A stretch of 52,411 nucleotides of DNA, from positions 1 through 52,411 of the forward strand of contig JAIQFY010000040.1 of NCBI GenBank assembly GCA_020072965.1. The letters are read 5' to 3'. The position numbers and the translations under genes were made by a program. Positions 26,665 to 35,189 of the stretch are shown here, one piece after another; positions within the stretch are counted from its first letter, which is position 1, and each line of letters begins with the position of its first letter. Under the pieces are notes generated by a model. The model ran no database searches and had not been told where the DNA came from. It saw nothing but the letters and a program-made list of their open reading frames with translations. The DNA comes from Terriglobia bacterium (GTDB taxonomy: Bacteria; Acidobacteriota; Terriglobia; JAIQFV01).

Positions 26665-27516
26665 TCAATCAATCCTCGCCACCCCGCCGCCGGGCTTTGT
26701 AAATCTTTCAAACACAGCGGGATCATGCCCGGGAATGATCAGCCGGGGCTGGCCGGCCAGGGTTCTCATGCGGTCCTGCGCCTTCAAGTTGGAAACGGGG
26801 TCGAAGGTTGCGGCAATCGGCATGTGCTTTTCGAGATTTTCATAAAGGTAGACATTATCTGAGGCGATGACCACCGTTCCAGCTCGGGTACGGACGCTGA
26901 CATATTGCGAAGCGTAAGTATGACGCCCACCGGTATAGAATGTGAGCCCAGGGATCAAAGATTGCGCGTCCCCATCGACCAAAGTCAGCCGGCCCTCGTG
27001 GTTCATCCTTGACAGCACCGCCATGTCTTCCGGGTCGACCCCCTTCACCTGATTGGCCGGATCGCTGTAGTGATCAAATTCGTCTTTCTGAATCCATACA
27101 TGCGCCTTGGGAAACAGATCCACGCCGTCGGCATGATCCCAATGCATATGGGTGATTATGAGGTCAGTAATTTCTCCCGGCTTGAGACCCAGCTTGCCGA
27201 TCGCCTCAGAGGGTTTGACATAATCCTTGAGGTGCCAGTGCTCGAAGAATTTCGCCCGATAGAAACCGCTGTCCACGAGGATGTTTCTTCCACCCGGACT
27301 TTTGACCAGCCATATCATCATATCGATATTCATTTTGCGCGAGGGATCAGCGCCCGCAACGAGCTCTGAGACGGGGAAATCCGGAATAATCCCATAGCGG
27401 ATGGCGTAAACTTCATAAACCGAATTTGCAACAGGCGCTGGCGACTTTCCGGTGTAGCCCAGGACCGCGCCGGTAAGCAAGACCCCCAATCCCAGCAACA
27501 CCCATGAGCACTTCAA
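26665..27516 (-). CDS. Exported metallo-beta-lactamase-fold hydrolase (AHL lactonase-like), odd start codon
   Basis: MBL-fold hydrolase of the group often called N-acyl homoserine lactonase family, about 283 aa. A signal/anchor segment (VLLGLGVLLTGAVLGY) leads the protein. Metal ligands are seen in THMHWDHADG (His123, His125, Asp127, His128), GGRHTY (His199), ASDNVY (Asp220) and PGHDPAVF (His264). The start is unusual: the longest ordinary frame begins with TTG at 27516, but an AGGAGG site sits exactly upstream of an in-frame ATA at 27529-27531, which would give MKLLGLK..., a textbook signal-peptide start. So the real start may be ATA or a mutated ATG. Substrate is unproven; many relatives are not quorum quenchers. 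Confidence 0.85.
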   Translation of the reverse strand: MKCSWVLLGLGVLLTGAVLGYTGKSPAPVANSVYEVYAIRYGIIPDFPVSELVAGADPSRKMNIDMMIWLVKSPGGRNILVDSGFYRAKFFEHWHLKDYVKPSEAIGKLGLKPGEITDLIITHMHWDHADGVDLFPKAHVWIQKDEFDHYSDPANQVKGVDPEDMAVLSRMNHEGRLTLVDGDAQSLIPGLTFYTGGRHTYASQYVSVRTRAGTVVIASDNVYLYENLEKHMPIAATFDPVSNLKAQDRMRTLAGQPRLIIPGHDPAVFERFTKPGGGVARID

Positions 27517-27896
27517 TCCAAGGAGCTTTATGGCATCCTCCTTTCCTGACCCATCAATGCGTCAGTCACCATTCAGCACTATTCGTGCGTTTATTGGTAA
27601 AAGGTTATCCAGGGAACCGTTACTCTTTAGACCAATCTTGCGGTGCTAAGCCTCTTCCTCGGTAAGTGGAAAAAACCTCCATTCGAGTTTGGGTTTGCCC
27701 TTTGCGACGAGATGTTTCTCGTGCTAAAGATCTTTTTCGCCCGACTCATGAGGCGGGTCAAAGTTCATGGTCAAATTAGGTCCATCGTCAGTATATCACT
27801 TTCAGCAAGGAACCAGTTTGGATCAAAGATCATTTCCGTTCCATGTGATAAGCTCTCCAAACGTCACCTCATTGATCGATCTGACGCCCTCCCAAG

Positions 27897-27938
27897 CCCC
27901 TACCACCTATTGCCTATTTCCTATCACCTATTACCTTT
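27897..27938. repeat. Heptanucleotide array (CACCTAT type)
   Basis: Six units: CCCCTAC, CACCTAT, TGCCTAT, TTCCTAT, CACCTAT, TACCTTT. It lies in the 498-base divergent space upstream of the barrel gene; no gene is supported elsewhere in that space. Confidence 0.65.
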
Positions 27939-28014
27939 CCTTTCATACCCGCCTTCCTCGTTGCCCGCCCTTTTGAACTGAGGTACACTCCGCCATTCAA
28001 CGTGAGCATCAAAC

Positions 28015-28878
28015 ATGAGCGAATACCCCTCCGGTTCTATGAGTGAATGCCAGGTAGAATCATGGCCGCACCGGCGATTCTCATTCAGGTTAAGCCATCT
28101 CTTACTAAGTTTTGCTTTCGTTCTGTTTCAGGCAATTCCCTCGCTTGCTCAAGACAACTATGAGATTCAAGTCTATGGAGCCGACACCGTTGCTCGGCGT
28201 CAGACGATGGTGGAGCTGCACAGCAACTTCACCATCTCCGGGAGCAAGGCTGTGGTGAATGGACTGTTTCCGACCAACCACTCTTTTCACGAGACTCTCG
28301 AAATCACGCATGGGATAACTGACTGGTTTGAGCTGGGTTACTACAACTTCACCTCCGCCCGATCCGGCGAGGGTTGGGACTGGGTCGGAACGCATCTGCG
28401 CCCCCGCGTCCGTGTGCCGGAGGAGCGGCATTGGCCGGTAGGATTGAGCCTCTCCATGGAATTTGGCTATCAGCGCCGTCAATACTCTCCGGACACCTGG
28501 ACCATTGAAATTCGTCCCATCATCGACAAGCAAGCCGGCAAATGGTACCTCTCGTTCAACCCCTCCGTCGATCGATCTTTGGCGGGCGAAAACAAGAACA
28601 AAGGATTTGCATTCTCCCCGAACTTCAAGGTGAGTTACACGCTCATCCCGAAGGCGAGTGTGGGCTTGGAGTATTACGGATCGCTGGGACCCATCTCCAA
28701 ATTCGATCCGCTGAGTGAGCAAGAACAACAGATTTTTTCTGCCGTCGATTTGAACCTCTCCCCCGACTGGGAAGTGAACTTCGGGCTGGGCGTGGGAATG
28801 ACCCGCAGCACCGACCATCTCATTGCGAAGCTAATCCTGGGTTACCGGTTCAAGAAGTTTCCATTCTCGAGACACTGA
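28015..28878 (+). CDS. Probable outer-membrane beta-barrel protein
   Basis: A 287-aa exported protein with a signal peptide ending ...FQAIPSLAQDN (about residue 46). The mature part alternates aromatic and polar residues in strands typical of outer-membrane barrels (WFELGYYNFTSA, YLSFNPSVDRSL, ASVGLEYYGSLGP, WEVNFGLGVGMTRS) and ends in LILGYRFKKFPFSRH. I do not recognise a named family; substrate or role is unknown. The start is weakly supported, since no clear ribosome site is seen, and an ATG 24 bases later is an alternative. Its last 90 bases were duplicated at 29043-29132 together with the palindrome beyond the stop. A GTAG palindrome begins seven bases after the stop codon. Confidence 0.7.
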   Translation: MSEYPSGSMSECQVESWPHRRFSFRLSHLLLSFAFVLFQAIPSLAQDNYEIQVYGADTVARRQTMVELHSNFTISGSKAVVNGLFPTNHSFHETLEITHGITDWFELGYYNFTSARSGEGWDWVGTHLRPRVRVPEERHWPVGLSLSMEFGYQRRQYSPDTWTIEIRPIIDKQAGKWYLSFNPSVDRSLAGENKNKGFAFSPNFKVSYTLIPKASVGLEYYGSLGPISKFDPLSEQEQQIFSAVDLNLSPDWEVNFGLGVGMTRSTDHLIAKLILGYRFKKFPFSRH

Positions 28879-28884
28879 AGCCTT

Positions 28885-29043
28885 GGTAGCCCCGGCGAGC
28901 GTCTTTCTCGCCGGGGGCTTGTGTGAGAAGCTGTTACGATTCTGGTGTCTCACAAGAGCTCTGAACTAAAGGCCATCGATAGGGGTAAATCAATCGTCTC
29001 CCGAAGATTCATAATTTCTGTGAGCCGGCGCACAAGCCCCCCG
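28885..29043. repeat. REP pair (BIME), copy A, right end truncated
   Basis: Starts GGTAG, then stem CCCCGGCGAG / CTCGCCGGGG, as in copies B and C. Its interior resembles copy C (shared words TCACAAGA, TAAAGG, ATCAATCGT, AATTT). The inverted partner on the right is cut at ...CACAAGCCCCCCGGCG, where the duplicated gene tail begins. It lies directly after the barrel gene and may act as its terminator or mRNA 3' stabiliser. Confidence 0.75.
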
Positions 29044-29184
29044 GCGTCGGAACAACATGCAGCACCGACCATCTCATTGCGAAGCTTATTCCGGGTTATC
29101 ATTTCAAAAAGTTCCCATTCTTGAGGCACTGAAGCCTTGGTAGCCCCGGCGAGCGTTGTTCTCGCCGGGGGGTCGTGTGAGAGG
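29043..29184 (+). repeat. Duplicate of the barrel gene tail plus adjacent palindrome
   Basis: Bases 29043-29184 repeat 28789-28930 at an exact offset of 254, covering the last 90 bases of the barrel gene, its stop codon and the left REP. A few substitutions have accumulated. It is a non-functional gene fragment made by tandem duplication. Confidence 0.85.
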
Positions 29185-29323
29185 TCATCAAAATGACGAG
29201 CTCAACTAAGATATTCCGTGCACTCATGACAATGATCTTGCCCCAGGATGTCGTCAAAGTCAGGATCGGTGAGACGTCGCGCAAACGCCCCCGGCGAGAA
29301 GAACGCTCGCCGGGGCTACCAAA
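29139..29323. repeat. REP pair (BIME), copy B, next to the RAYT stop codon
   Basis: Left palindrome GGTAGCCCCGGCGAGCG... at 29139 and the inverted partner ending ...CGCCGGGGCTACC at 29320, then AAA. The right end is 4 bases from the stop codon of the RAYT gene. The interior is only weakly similar to copies A and C. Confidence 0.8.
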
Positions 29324-29327
29324 CCAA

Positions 29328-29837
29328 TCATCCCCTGTAATCATCTGAAAGATGAATGTAATCGATCTGAATCGGGCACGCAGCTACCGCCGACGGATCC
29401 AACGAAAAATTGTTATAGCTTGACCAGCGCCACTCTTCTGGTCGGGACACCAATCCTTTTCGCACTGGATTGAGGTGCATATATTCCAACCGTTCATTGA
29501 ACTCTTTCTTATTCCTCGCGAAACGGTCCCAGAAGCGATGTTGCCAGAAGTCCCCATAGGTCCTGCGGGATGCGTTCAGCCGGCTGGACGAGACCTCCTT
29601 GATTTCCTTCAACACTCGCGAAATGGTCAGAGGAAATTGTGGCCAAATCAGGGTGTGCCAATGATCCGGCATAAAGACGTATCCACAAAGAATAAACCCC
29701 ATCCGCCTTCGGGCTTCCTTGAAGACATCAATCAACAAGTCGAATTCAAAATCGACAAGGGGGAGATGGCGGCGAAGGAGGTTCGAGGTCCTAAAGAAGA
29801 TGCGGTCTGTCTCGCGCAAGCGACGAAGCTTCGTCAT
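29328..29837 (-). CDS. REP-associated tyrosine transposase (RAYT), flanked by its REPs
   Basis: Y1/HUH single-strand transposase, 169 aa, the compact RAYT type. HUH site MPDHWHTLIW (56-65; His59, His61). Catalytic Tyr119 in EYMHLNPVRKGL. The segment WQHRFWDRFARNKKEF between them is typical of RAYTs. A good AAGGAG ribosome site precedes the ATG, so the gene looks intact. GTAG-type palindromes lie on both sides (copy B ending at 29323, copy C from 29951), the REPtron arrangement in which a RAYT acts on its own REPs. The related gene at 259-966 has an extra C-terminal region and different flanks. Confidence 0.93.
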   Translation of the reverse strand: MTKLRRLRETDRIFFRTSNLLRRHLPLVDFEFDLLIDVFKEARRRMGFILCGYVFMPDHWHTLIWPQFPLTISRVLKEIKEVSSSRLNASRRTYGDFWQHRFWDRFARNKKEFNERLEYMHLNPVRKGLVSRPEEWRWSSYNNFSLDPSAVAACPIQIDYIHLSDDYRG

Positions 29838-29950
29838 GGATTCTCCTTATTGCGGGGGAGGGGGATGTTCTATTCGTCGTAGGCAGGGGGAATGACCCGT
29901 CTAGTGTAGTTAATTCAGAATAAAAGTTGAGAATTACTTTGGGGTTTGTT

Positions 29951-30141
29951 TTTGGTAGCCCCGGCGAGCGTCCTTCTCGCCGGGGGCTTGTACGAGAAGT
30001 GTTCAGTATGCTGGCTCTTCACAAGAACGCCGAATTAAAGGTCATCAATCGGGGTTGATCAATCGTTTTCTAAAATTCAAAATTTTGATGAGCTTCTCGT
30101 ACAAGCCCCCGGCGAGAAGGACGCTCGCCGGGGCTACCAAA
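29951..30141. repeat. REP pair (BIME), copy C, with 49-bp perfect terminal inverted repeats
   Basis: Arms 29951-29999 and 30093-30141 are perfect 49-base inverted copies, beginning TTTGGTAG. Each arm holds GTAG (29955-29958 on the left), a ten-base-pair stem CCCCGGCGAG/CTCGCCGGGG with loop CGTCCTT, then GGCTTGTACGAGAAG. The 93-base centre is AT-rich. The total of 191 bases could be mobilised as a unit by the RAYT next door. Confidence 0.9.
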
Positions 30142-30301
30142 TCTGAATCCCCGCACGTGTCATTCCCTTTAAAAAATAAAGGGAGACCGGTTTCTGAAAC
30201 CTGCAATAATATGTAAGCACCGATCCGATGGGTCCGAAAGAGTTTGAGAATACCCATGGACGATACAACGCTGACCCCCATTTCGCGAAAGGCCTACTCC
30301 C

Positions 30302-31246
30302 ATGTTCCACGGTAAACTATCCAAGGAAATCGCACAGGGCTTGGTTGAGCTGCAAGCCCGTATCAAGAACGCTCAGATTCCCCCGTCGAAACTCGATGAG
30401 ACGATCAACATTGCCACCTGGAACATCCGGGAATTCGGCAAGGTGAAGCGAAGCGAGGCCGCCATCCATTACATTGCCGAGATTCTGGGACAGTTTGATC
30501 TGATCGGAATCGTCGAGCTTCGCGACGATTTGGGCGATCTCGGTCGGGCGTTGACCATCCTGGGCCCATACTGGCGAGCCATCTACTCCGACATGATTCC
30601 GGACAGCGGAGGGAACCGCGAACGGATTGCATTCCTGTACGACAAGCGTTCCATTACGTTCGGCGGATTTGCGGCGGAAGCGAATCCGCCCCGCAAGAAA
30701 GTGGGCCAGGAGTACATCTCCGAGATCTCGTTTTGGCGGAGCCCCTACATGGCTTCGTTCCACTCGGGGAACTTCGATTTCATCGTGCTGAGTGCCCACA
30801 TCCGGTGGGGTGACAGCGAGTCTGCGCGGAAGGGCGAGCTTCAATTGCTGGCTGACTGGGTCGACGAGAAGCGAAAAGAGAAGACACACGAGGACAAGGA
30901 CCTGATCGTCATGGGCGACTTCAATATCGCAGGTCGCGATGATGATCTTTTTAAGGCCATCACCAGCCGTGGACTGGTGATTCCGCAGGCGCTCCGGCAA
31001 CTGAATTTCGGCACCAACCTTGCCAAGGACAAGCGCTACGACCAGATTCTCCACCTTCCGATCTATCCGGAGAACTTCACCAACCAGGGCGGAGTCCTGG
31101 ATTTCCATGCGGGCGATCACAACCCCTTGTTTCCCGGCATGCCCTTAAGGGATTTCACCTATCAACTCTCGGATCACTTGCCGCTTTGGATGCAGGTCAA
31201 CACCGACATCGAGGGACACCAGCTCGATGAAATCATCCGAGGCTAG
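30302..31246 (+). CDS. Endonuclease/exonuclease/phosphatase (EEP) family protein
   Basis: Metal-dependent phosphodiesterase of the DNase I-like EEP superfamily, 314 aa. Active-site marks in order: NIATWNIREFG (36-46; Asn41), IGIVELRDD (68-76; Glu72), SAHIRWGDS (about 163-171), GDFNIAGRDDD (204-214; Asp205, Asn207) and the terminal SDHLPLW (289-295; Asp290, His291). No signal peptide is visible, so it is probably cytoplasmic. Substrate cannot be told: family members cut DNA, RNA, or phospho-esters. It stands alone, 160 bases after REP copy C. Confidence 0.87.
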   Translation: MFHGKLSKEIAQGLVELQARIKNAQIPPSKLDETINIATWNIREFGKVKRSEAAIHYIAEILGQFDLIGIVELRDDLGDLGRALTILGPYWRAIYSDMIPDSGGNRERIAFLYDKRSITFGGFAAEANPPRKKVGQEYISEISFWRSPYMASFHSGNFDFIVLSAHIRWGDSESARKGELQLLADWVDEKRKEKTHEDKDLIVMGDFNIAGRDDDLFKAITSRGLVIPQALRQLNFGTNLAKDKRYDQILHLPIYPENFTNQGGVLDFHAGDHNPLFPGMPLRDFTYQLSDHLPLWMQVNTDIEGHQLDEIIRG

Positions 31247-31495
31247 ATTCATCAACGCCAGCCTGCCGGAAGGGTCACTCACCCACTGGAAATTGTCGAG
31301 ACGGCCCGGCGGGACATCTCGGCTCATGGCTACGGTGGCTCAATAAGCGCTTTGTCATGGCGGATCGGTGCTCCCAACACAACTCTCTCCCGTCATCATC
31401 AGGGCGATGAATGAATTTGAGGGCGTCCGTCAAACACGCCGATGAGGAGATGTCTCAGAAATCGCGGCTGAAGAGGTTCGTGATATGCTCTTGAG

Positions 31496-32821
31496 ATGAA
31501 CATCGCGTCGAAGGTGTGGAAGGGTTGGATCGTTTTCGTTTTGCTCGGCGCCACGGCGGGGTTGTTTTATGGAGGAGGTAATCCGGTTTCCCCGATGCCT
31601 ACCTTTTATCGGGATGTCCTCCCCATCCTTCAGCAGCACTGCCAGAGATGCCACCGTCCCGGCGAAATTGCACCCTTCCCCCTGGTGACTTACAACCAAA
31701 CGCACCGCTGGGCGGGCCTGATCCGGGATGTAGTGCGCCAGAAAAAAATGCCTCCCTGGTTTGCCGATCCCGGCTTCGGTCATTTCTCGAACGACCCCTC
31801 ACTCACGACGCAGGAGATCGATACGCTTTCGTCCTGGGCATCCGCCAACGCTCCCGCCGGTGACGCGCACGAGGCGCCAGCGCCACCTCACTGGGCCGTG
31901 GGCTGGAACATCCCTCCACCGGATCTCGTCATTGAAATGCCCAGGCCAGTCGCCCTCCCCGCTCACGGAGACGTCGAGTACACCTACGAAATTGTCCCCA
32001 CCGGTTTCAAAGAGGGCATGTGGGTCCAGAAATCGGAGGTTCGGCCTTCCAGCCGCGAGCATGTCCACCATGCAGTGGTCTACATTCGCCCTCCCGACTC
32101 GCCATGGTTGAGGCAAGCGCCGGTCGGCGTGCCGTTCACCGCGTCGAGTTTGGCCGACGAGGAATTACGGCACGAAGCGCACTCCACCGGCAGCGACCTG
32201 CTTCTCGTGTTTGCACCGGGCAGTTCGCCCGATCTCTGGCCTGATGGCATGGCCAAATTTGTTCCGGCCGGCTCAGACCTCGTGTTCCAGATGCACTACA
32301 CGACGAACGGTCATGCCGGACAGGATCAGACTTCAGTCGGGATGGTGTTTGCGAAGGAACGGCCCAAACAGCGCGTGATCACATTGCAGTTGACCAATAG
32401 CAGCTTCGTGATTCCACCGGGTGTTGATAACTTTCGAGTGGAAGCGCACGGCACCCTCCCGAACGACGCCATGCTGCTCAGCTTTTTCCCGCATATGCAT
32501 CTGCGGGGAAAGCGCTTCGAATATGACCTCATTCACCCCGACGGAAGTGTTATCGAGACGCTCCTTCGGGTCAACTACGATTTCTATTGGCAGTTGAGCT
32601 ACCGGTTGGCGGAGCCACGTTTTCTTAAGGCCGGCACGGAGCTACAAGCCGTCGCCTGGTACGACAACTCCCGCCACAATCCGCACAATCCCGACCCCGA
32701 CAGCTCCGTCCGATGGGGCGACCAAACGTACGACGAAATGATGGTCGGCTTCTTTGATATTGCCGTGCCGGCATCGCTCGACAAATGGCATTACTTCATT
32801 CGCCATCCCGGTGGAAAATAA
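31496..32821 (+). CDS. Cytochrome c-linked copper type II ascorbate-dependent monooxygenase-like protein
   Basis: Exported 441-aa redox protein joining a small c-type cytochrome and a PHM/DBM-like copper monooxygenase. A membrane/signal segment is at 9-28. Heme site CQRCH is at 49-53. Copper-site motifs are EHVHHAVVY (His189, His191, His192), FQMHY, FPHMHLRGK (His333, His335) and DEMMVGFFD (the methionine ligand region, 413-421). The combination is common in Acidobacteria and Planctomycetes, where the substrate is unknown. A tyrosinase-type copper enzyme lies convergently downstream. The heme would be expected to deliver electrons to the copper site; this is inference. Confidence 0.87.
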   Translation: MNIASKVWKGWIVFVLLGATAGLFYGGGNPVSPMPTFYRDVLPILQQHCQRCHRPGEIAPFPLVTYNQTHRWAGLIRDVVRQKKMPPWFADPGFGHFSNDPSLTTQEIDTLSSWASANAPAGDAHEAPAPPHWAVGWNIPPPDLVIEMPRPVALPAHGDVEYTYEIVPTGFKEGMWVQKSEVRPSSREHVHHAVVYIRPPDSPWLRQAPVGVPFTASSLADEELRHEAHSTGSDLLLVFAPGSSPDLWPDGMAKFVPAGSDLVFQMHYTTNGHAGQDQTSVGMVFAKERPKQRVITLQLTNSSFVIPPGVDNFRVEAHGTLPNDAMLLSFFPHMHLRGKRFEYDLIHPDGSVIETLLRVNYDFYWQLSYRLAEPRFLKAGTELQAVAWYDNSRHNPHNPDPDSSVRWGDQTYDEMMVGFFDIAVPASLDKWHYFIRHPGGK

Positions 32822-32965
32822 AGAACCGACGCTCGGGGCTTTCTGAAGTTTTAAAGGATTCAGCACCTGCACATCGGGGTAGATCGAAGGATGCTCCAAT
32901 CGGTCTTGTCCCAACGCACACATCCCCCGCTGCGGCAGACGCATGGTGTGCGCCATCCCGACGCA

Positions 32966-34126
32966 TCAGTGGTTCCCGGCGCTTTTGCCCTTCGGTTCGT
33001 TCCCGGAGGAGAGCTCTTCAAGCCGCCTCCGGAAGTGATCCCGTGGCGAAATCTTCAAAGGCCGTTGTTTGAGCGGATCGGTCTCGGGGTTCTCTTTCTC
33101 TCCCACCGTCATTTCTTCCGCCCGTACGCTGGTTGTTTCGGAGTCATACCGATAGCCTAACTGGTGATGATCCGCGACATCATGCGGCGTGACGGCCGGT
33201 CCCAGCCATGGAGGAGTCGAAGACAAGTTTTTATCGTAGAAGATCATGGGCTCATTCCACGCTTGACCGGGATCCCCGGAAAGAGCCGCTTTGGGAAGAT
33301 AAGGAGCGACTTGGGAATGTTGAGCCTGCCACTGTGCCCACAGTCGATCGACGTTACAGTGATGCAGAAAGAAAACAGGGTCATTCGGGGAAGTGCTGGG
33401 AAGCATCGTGCCTTGCGTTCCGCCCACCCACAAATGAACGAGATTGTGCATCCCAACCGCGCGCGAACTGCCGGGCGCGACATGCCAGCCTTCGGTCTGG
33501 TTCCGGAAGCTGCCGAGGGACTTGCGGTCGCTCCAGGGAGACTTATCGTAGAAGGAGATGTTGAGCGCCTGAGTTAATTCATTGGGAGTGGGGAGCGAGG
33601 TGGCCATCGAATCGCGGCCGAACCCCCTGACGAGATGATCCACTCCGTCCTCACTGAGCGACAGCTCCCAGTTTGCCTTGCCGGCGAACGGTCCCGTCGT
33701 TACTGGGCCGTCGGCCCCGTCTCCCCCCATGAAGTCATTGGTCCAGGGGGCGGCGTCCTTGCGTTGATCGACTGACCAGTCCCAGTAGGGAATCGCCAGA
33801 TTGGGATTCTGCGCTGCCTTTTGCAGTTCCGACTCCAGCTGATGTAACAGTTCACGATGCCAGGGGAAGAACGCCGGACATCGGTGCGCCCACATCGGCA
33901 TTCGCATGTCACTGGTCACCTTCACGTTTCCATTGCGCACCGGCTTGGTGGGATCGATTATTTTCATGATAAGCATGGCTTGCATGTGAACGTAGACAAA
34001 ATCGTCATAACGGCTTGTGGTGGGCGGGTTGAATTGGCTGGGTGATTTCTTTAGCGCCTTGAGCGCGTTGATGTATTGGGCACGTTCCGACGCGGTCAAT
34101 GCACTTTGATTTTTTCGAGTTACCAT
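32966..34126 (-). CDS. Tyrosinase family protein (type 3 copper)
   Basis: Dinuclear copper oxidase of the tyrosinase/catechol oxidase family, 386 aa. CuA ligands: His47 (VYVHMQA), His81 and His90 (AHRCPAFFPWHREL). CuB ligands: His227 and His231 (MHNLVHLWVGG), His255 in NDPVFFLHHCNVDRLWAQW. Family phrase YWDWSVD is at 114-120. There is no signal peptide, though tyrosinases are often exported by other means. The C-terminal tail after about residue 340 is charged and could be a lid or linker. A strong GGAGG site 7 bases upstream supports the start. Substrate is presumably a phenol; not provable here. Confidence 0.92.
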   Translation of the reverse strand: MVTRKNQSALTASERAQYINALKALKKSPSQFNPPTTSRYDDFVYVHMQAMLIMKIIDPTKPVRNGNVKVTSDMRMPMWAHRCPAFFPWHRELLHQLESELQKAAQNPNLAIPYWDWSVDQRKDAAPWTNDFMGGDGADGPVTTGPFAGKANWELSLSEDGVDHLVRGFGRDSMATSLPTPNELTQALNISFYDKSPWSDRKSLGSFRNQTEGWHVAPGSSRAVGMHNLVHLWVGGTQGTMLPSTSPNDPVFFLHHCNVDRLWAQWQAQHSQVAPYLPKAALSGDPGQAWNEPMIFYDKNLSSTPPWLGPAVTPHDVADHHQLGYRYDSETTSVRAEEMTVGEKENPETDPLKQRPLKISPRDHFRRRLEELSSGNEPKGKSAGNH

Positions 34127-34397
34127 GGGTCATCCTCCAATCTTAAGAAAGATTCAGTGGACCAAGGGCCGATTTCGTGAAAGTCGAGTTCTTGCATCTG
34201 ACAATCCATCGGGTCGGGAGGTGCAGAGATGGAGAGGGACCATCCCGGAGGGGATTAGTTAGATAAAATCTATCTCACAGAGACCTAACTGACCTCGAGT
34301 CCGCCACGACGGATCTGTTGCCGGTCATAACGATAATCGCCAGCGGGGAGGAAGCAGCAGATCTACTTCACGCCCCATTGGATCGAGTTCCTCGTCG

Positions 34398-35189
34398 TCA
34401 CTGGGCACTTCTCATCTTGCGGCCAATGATCGCCACGGTTTTCTGGTTGAAGAAGAGTTCACCGTTCAATCGAAAGGGCCTCGTCCCGCTCAGATCCTGA
34501 GCCAAATCCTTTTCGATCATTCTTCTGACTTCGGCTGCCTGCTCAGGCGGAGTCTGCGAATTCGCCAGCCACCGTTCCACGGAAGGCGTAAGTTGGTCGG
34601 TGTAAACCCTTGTCACCTCCAGGCCATTGGCTGTGAACATCGAAAGCAGGTCGCTTATTGGCCGTGCCCTGACGTGGGAGGAATCGCGGAGTCGTTCGAA
34701 CCGGTTCTGATATTGCGCTCTTTGGAGATGCTCACTGACGGTCAGGTCTTCGACGGCAACGGATCCATCCACACGGCAGGTGCGAGTCATTTCCCGCAGG
34801 GCGAGCTCCGGCGCCTCAAAATGATGGAAAGCCAGCCGGCAAACGACAACATCGAATTCACCGTCCGAAAACGGGAGATGGTCTGCATCACCCACCTTGA
34901 ACGAGACGTTATTGAGACGCCGGGCACGGCGAGTTTCCTCCGCAATTGCCAAGGGCGCCGCAGTGATATCAACCCCGATGACTTCAAGGCAACGCTCTGC
35001 AAAGGCCAGCGCGACGTATCCAGGACCGGTCGCGGTTTCGAGCACGCGGGCGTTCGGGTCGGGATCGACCGCATTCACCAGGCGCAATAACCTTCCCGGG
35101 TCGTGGATGTCGGCGCTGGAAGCATACGCACGCGCCTGCTTTGTAAATTCTTCCCGGATTTGTTGCTTGTGAGTTGAAGAGTCAGTCAT
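34398..35189 (-). CDS. Class I SAM-dependent methyltransferase, last gene of the liv operon
   Basis: Rossmann-fold methyltransferase of the UbiE/Methyltransf_11 type, 263 aa. SAM-binding motif I is VLETATGPGYVALAFA (49-64), motif II has VIGVDIT, then DADHLPFSDGEFDVVVCR. The methyl acceptor is unknown. Its ATG overlaps the stop codon of livF (ATGA), so it is translationally coupled to a branched-chain amino-acid type ABC transporter. That arrangement suggests the transported compound or its metabolite is methylated, but this is inference. No terminator is obvious after it. Confidence 0.87.
   Translation of the reverse strand: MTDSSTHKQQIREEFTKQARAYASSADIHDPGRLLRLVNAVDPDPNARVLETATGPGYVALAFAERCLEVIGVDITAAPLAIAEETRRARRLNNVSFKVGDADHLPFSDGEFDVVVCRLAFHHFEAPELALREMTRTCRVDGSVAVEDLTVSEHLQRAQYQNRFERLRDSSHVRARPISDLLSMFTANGLEVTRVYTDQLTPSVERWLANSQTPPEQAAEVRRMIEKDLAQDLSGTRPFRLNGELFFNQKTVAIIGRKMRSAQ

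Noticed and set aside
27643-27981. 112-codon plus-strand frame upstream of the barrel gene
   Set aside because: Its C-terminal half is the translated heptamer array; no family or ribosome site.
28885-30141. CRISPR-like set of repeats
   Set aside because: Repeats are few, palindromic, in both orientations and unevenly spaced; GTAG and the RAYT identify them as REPs.
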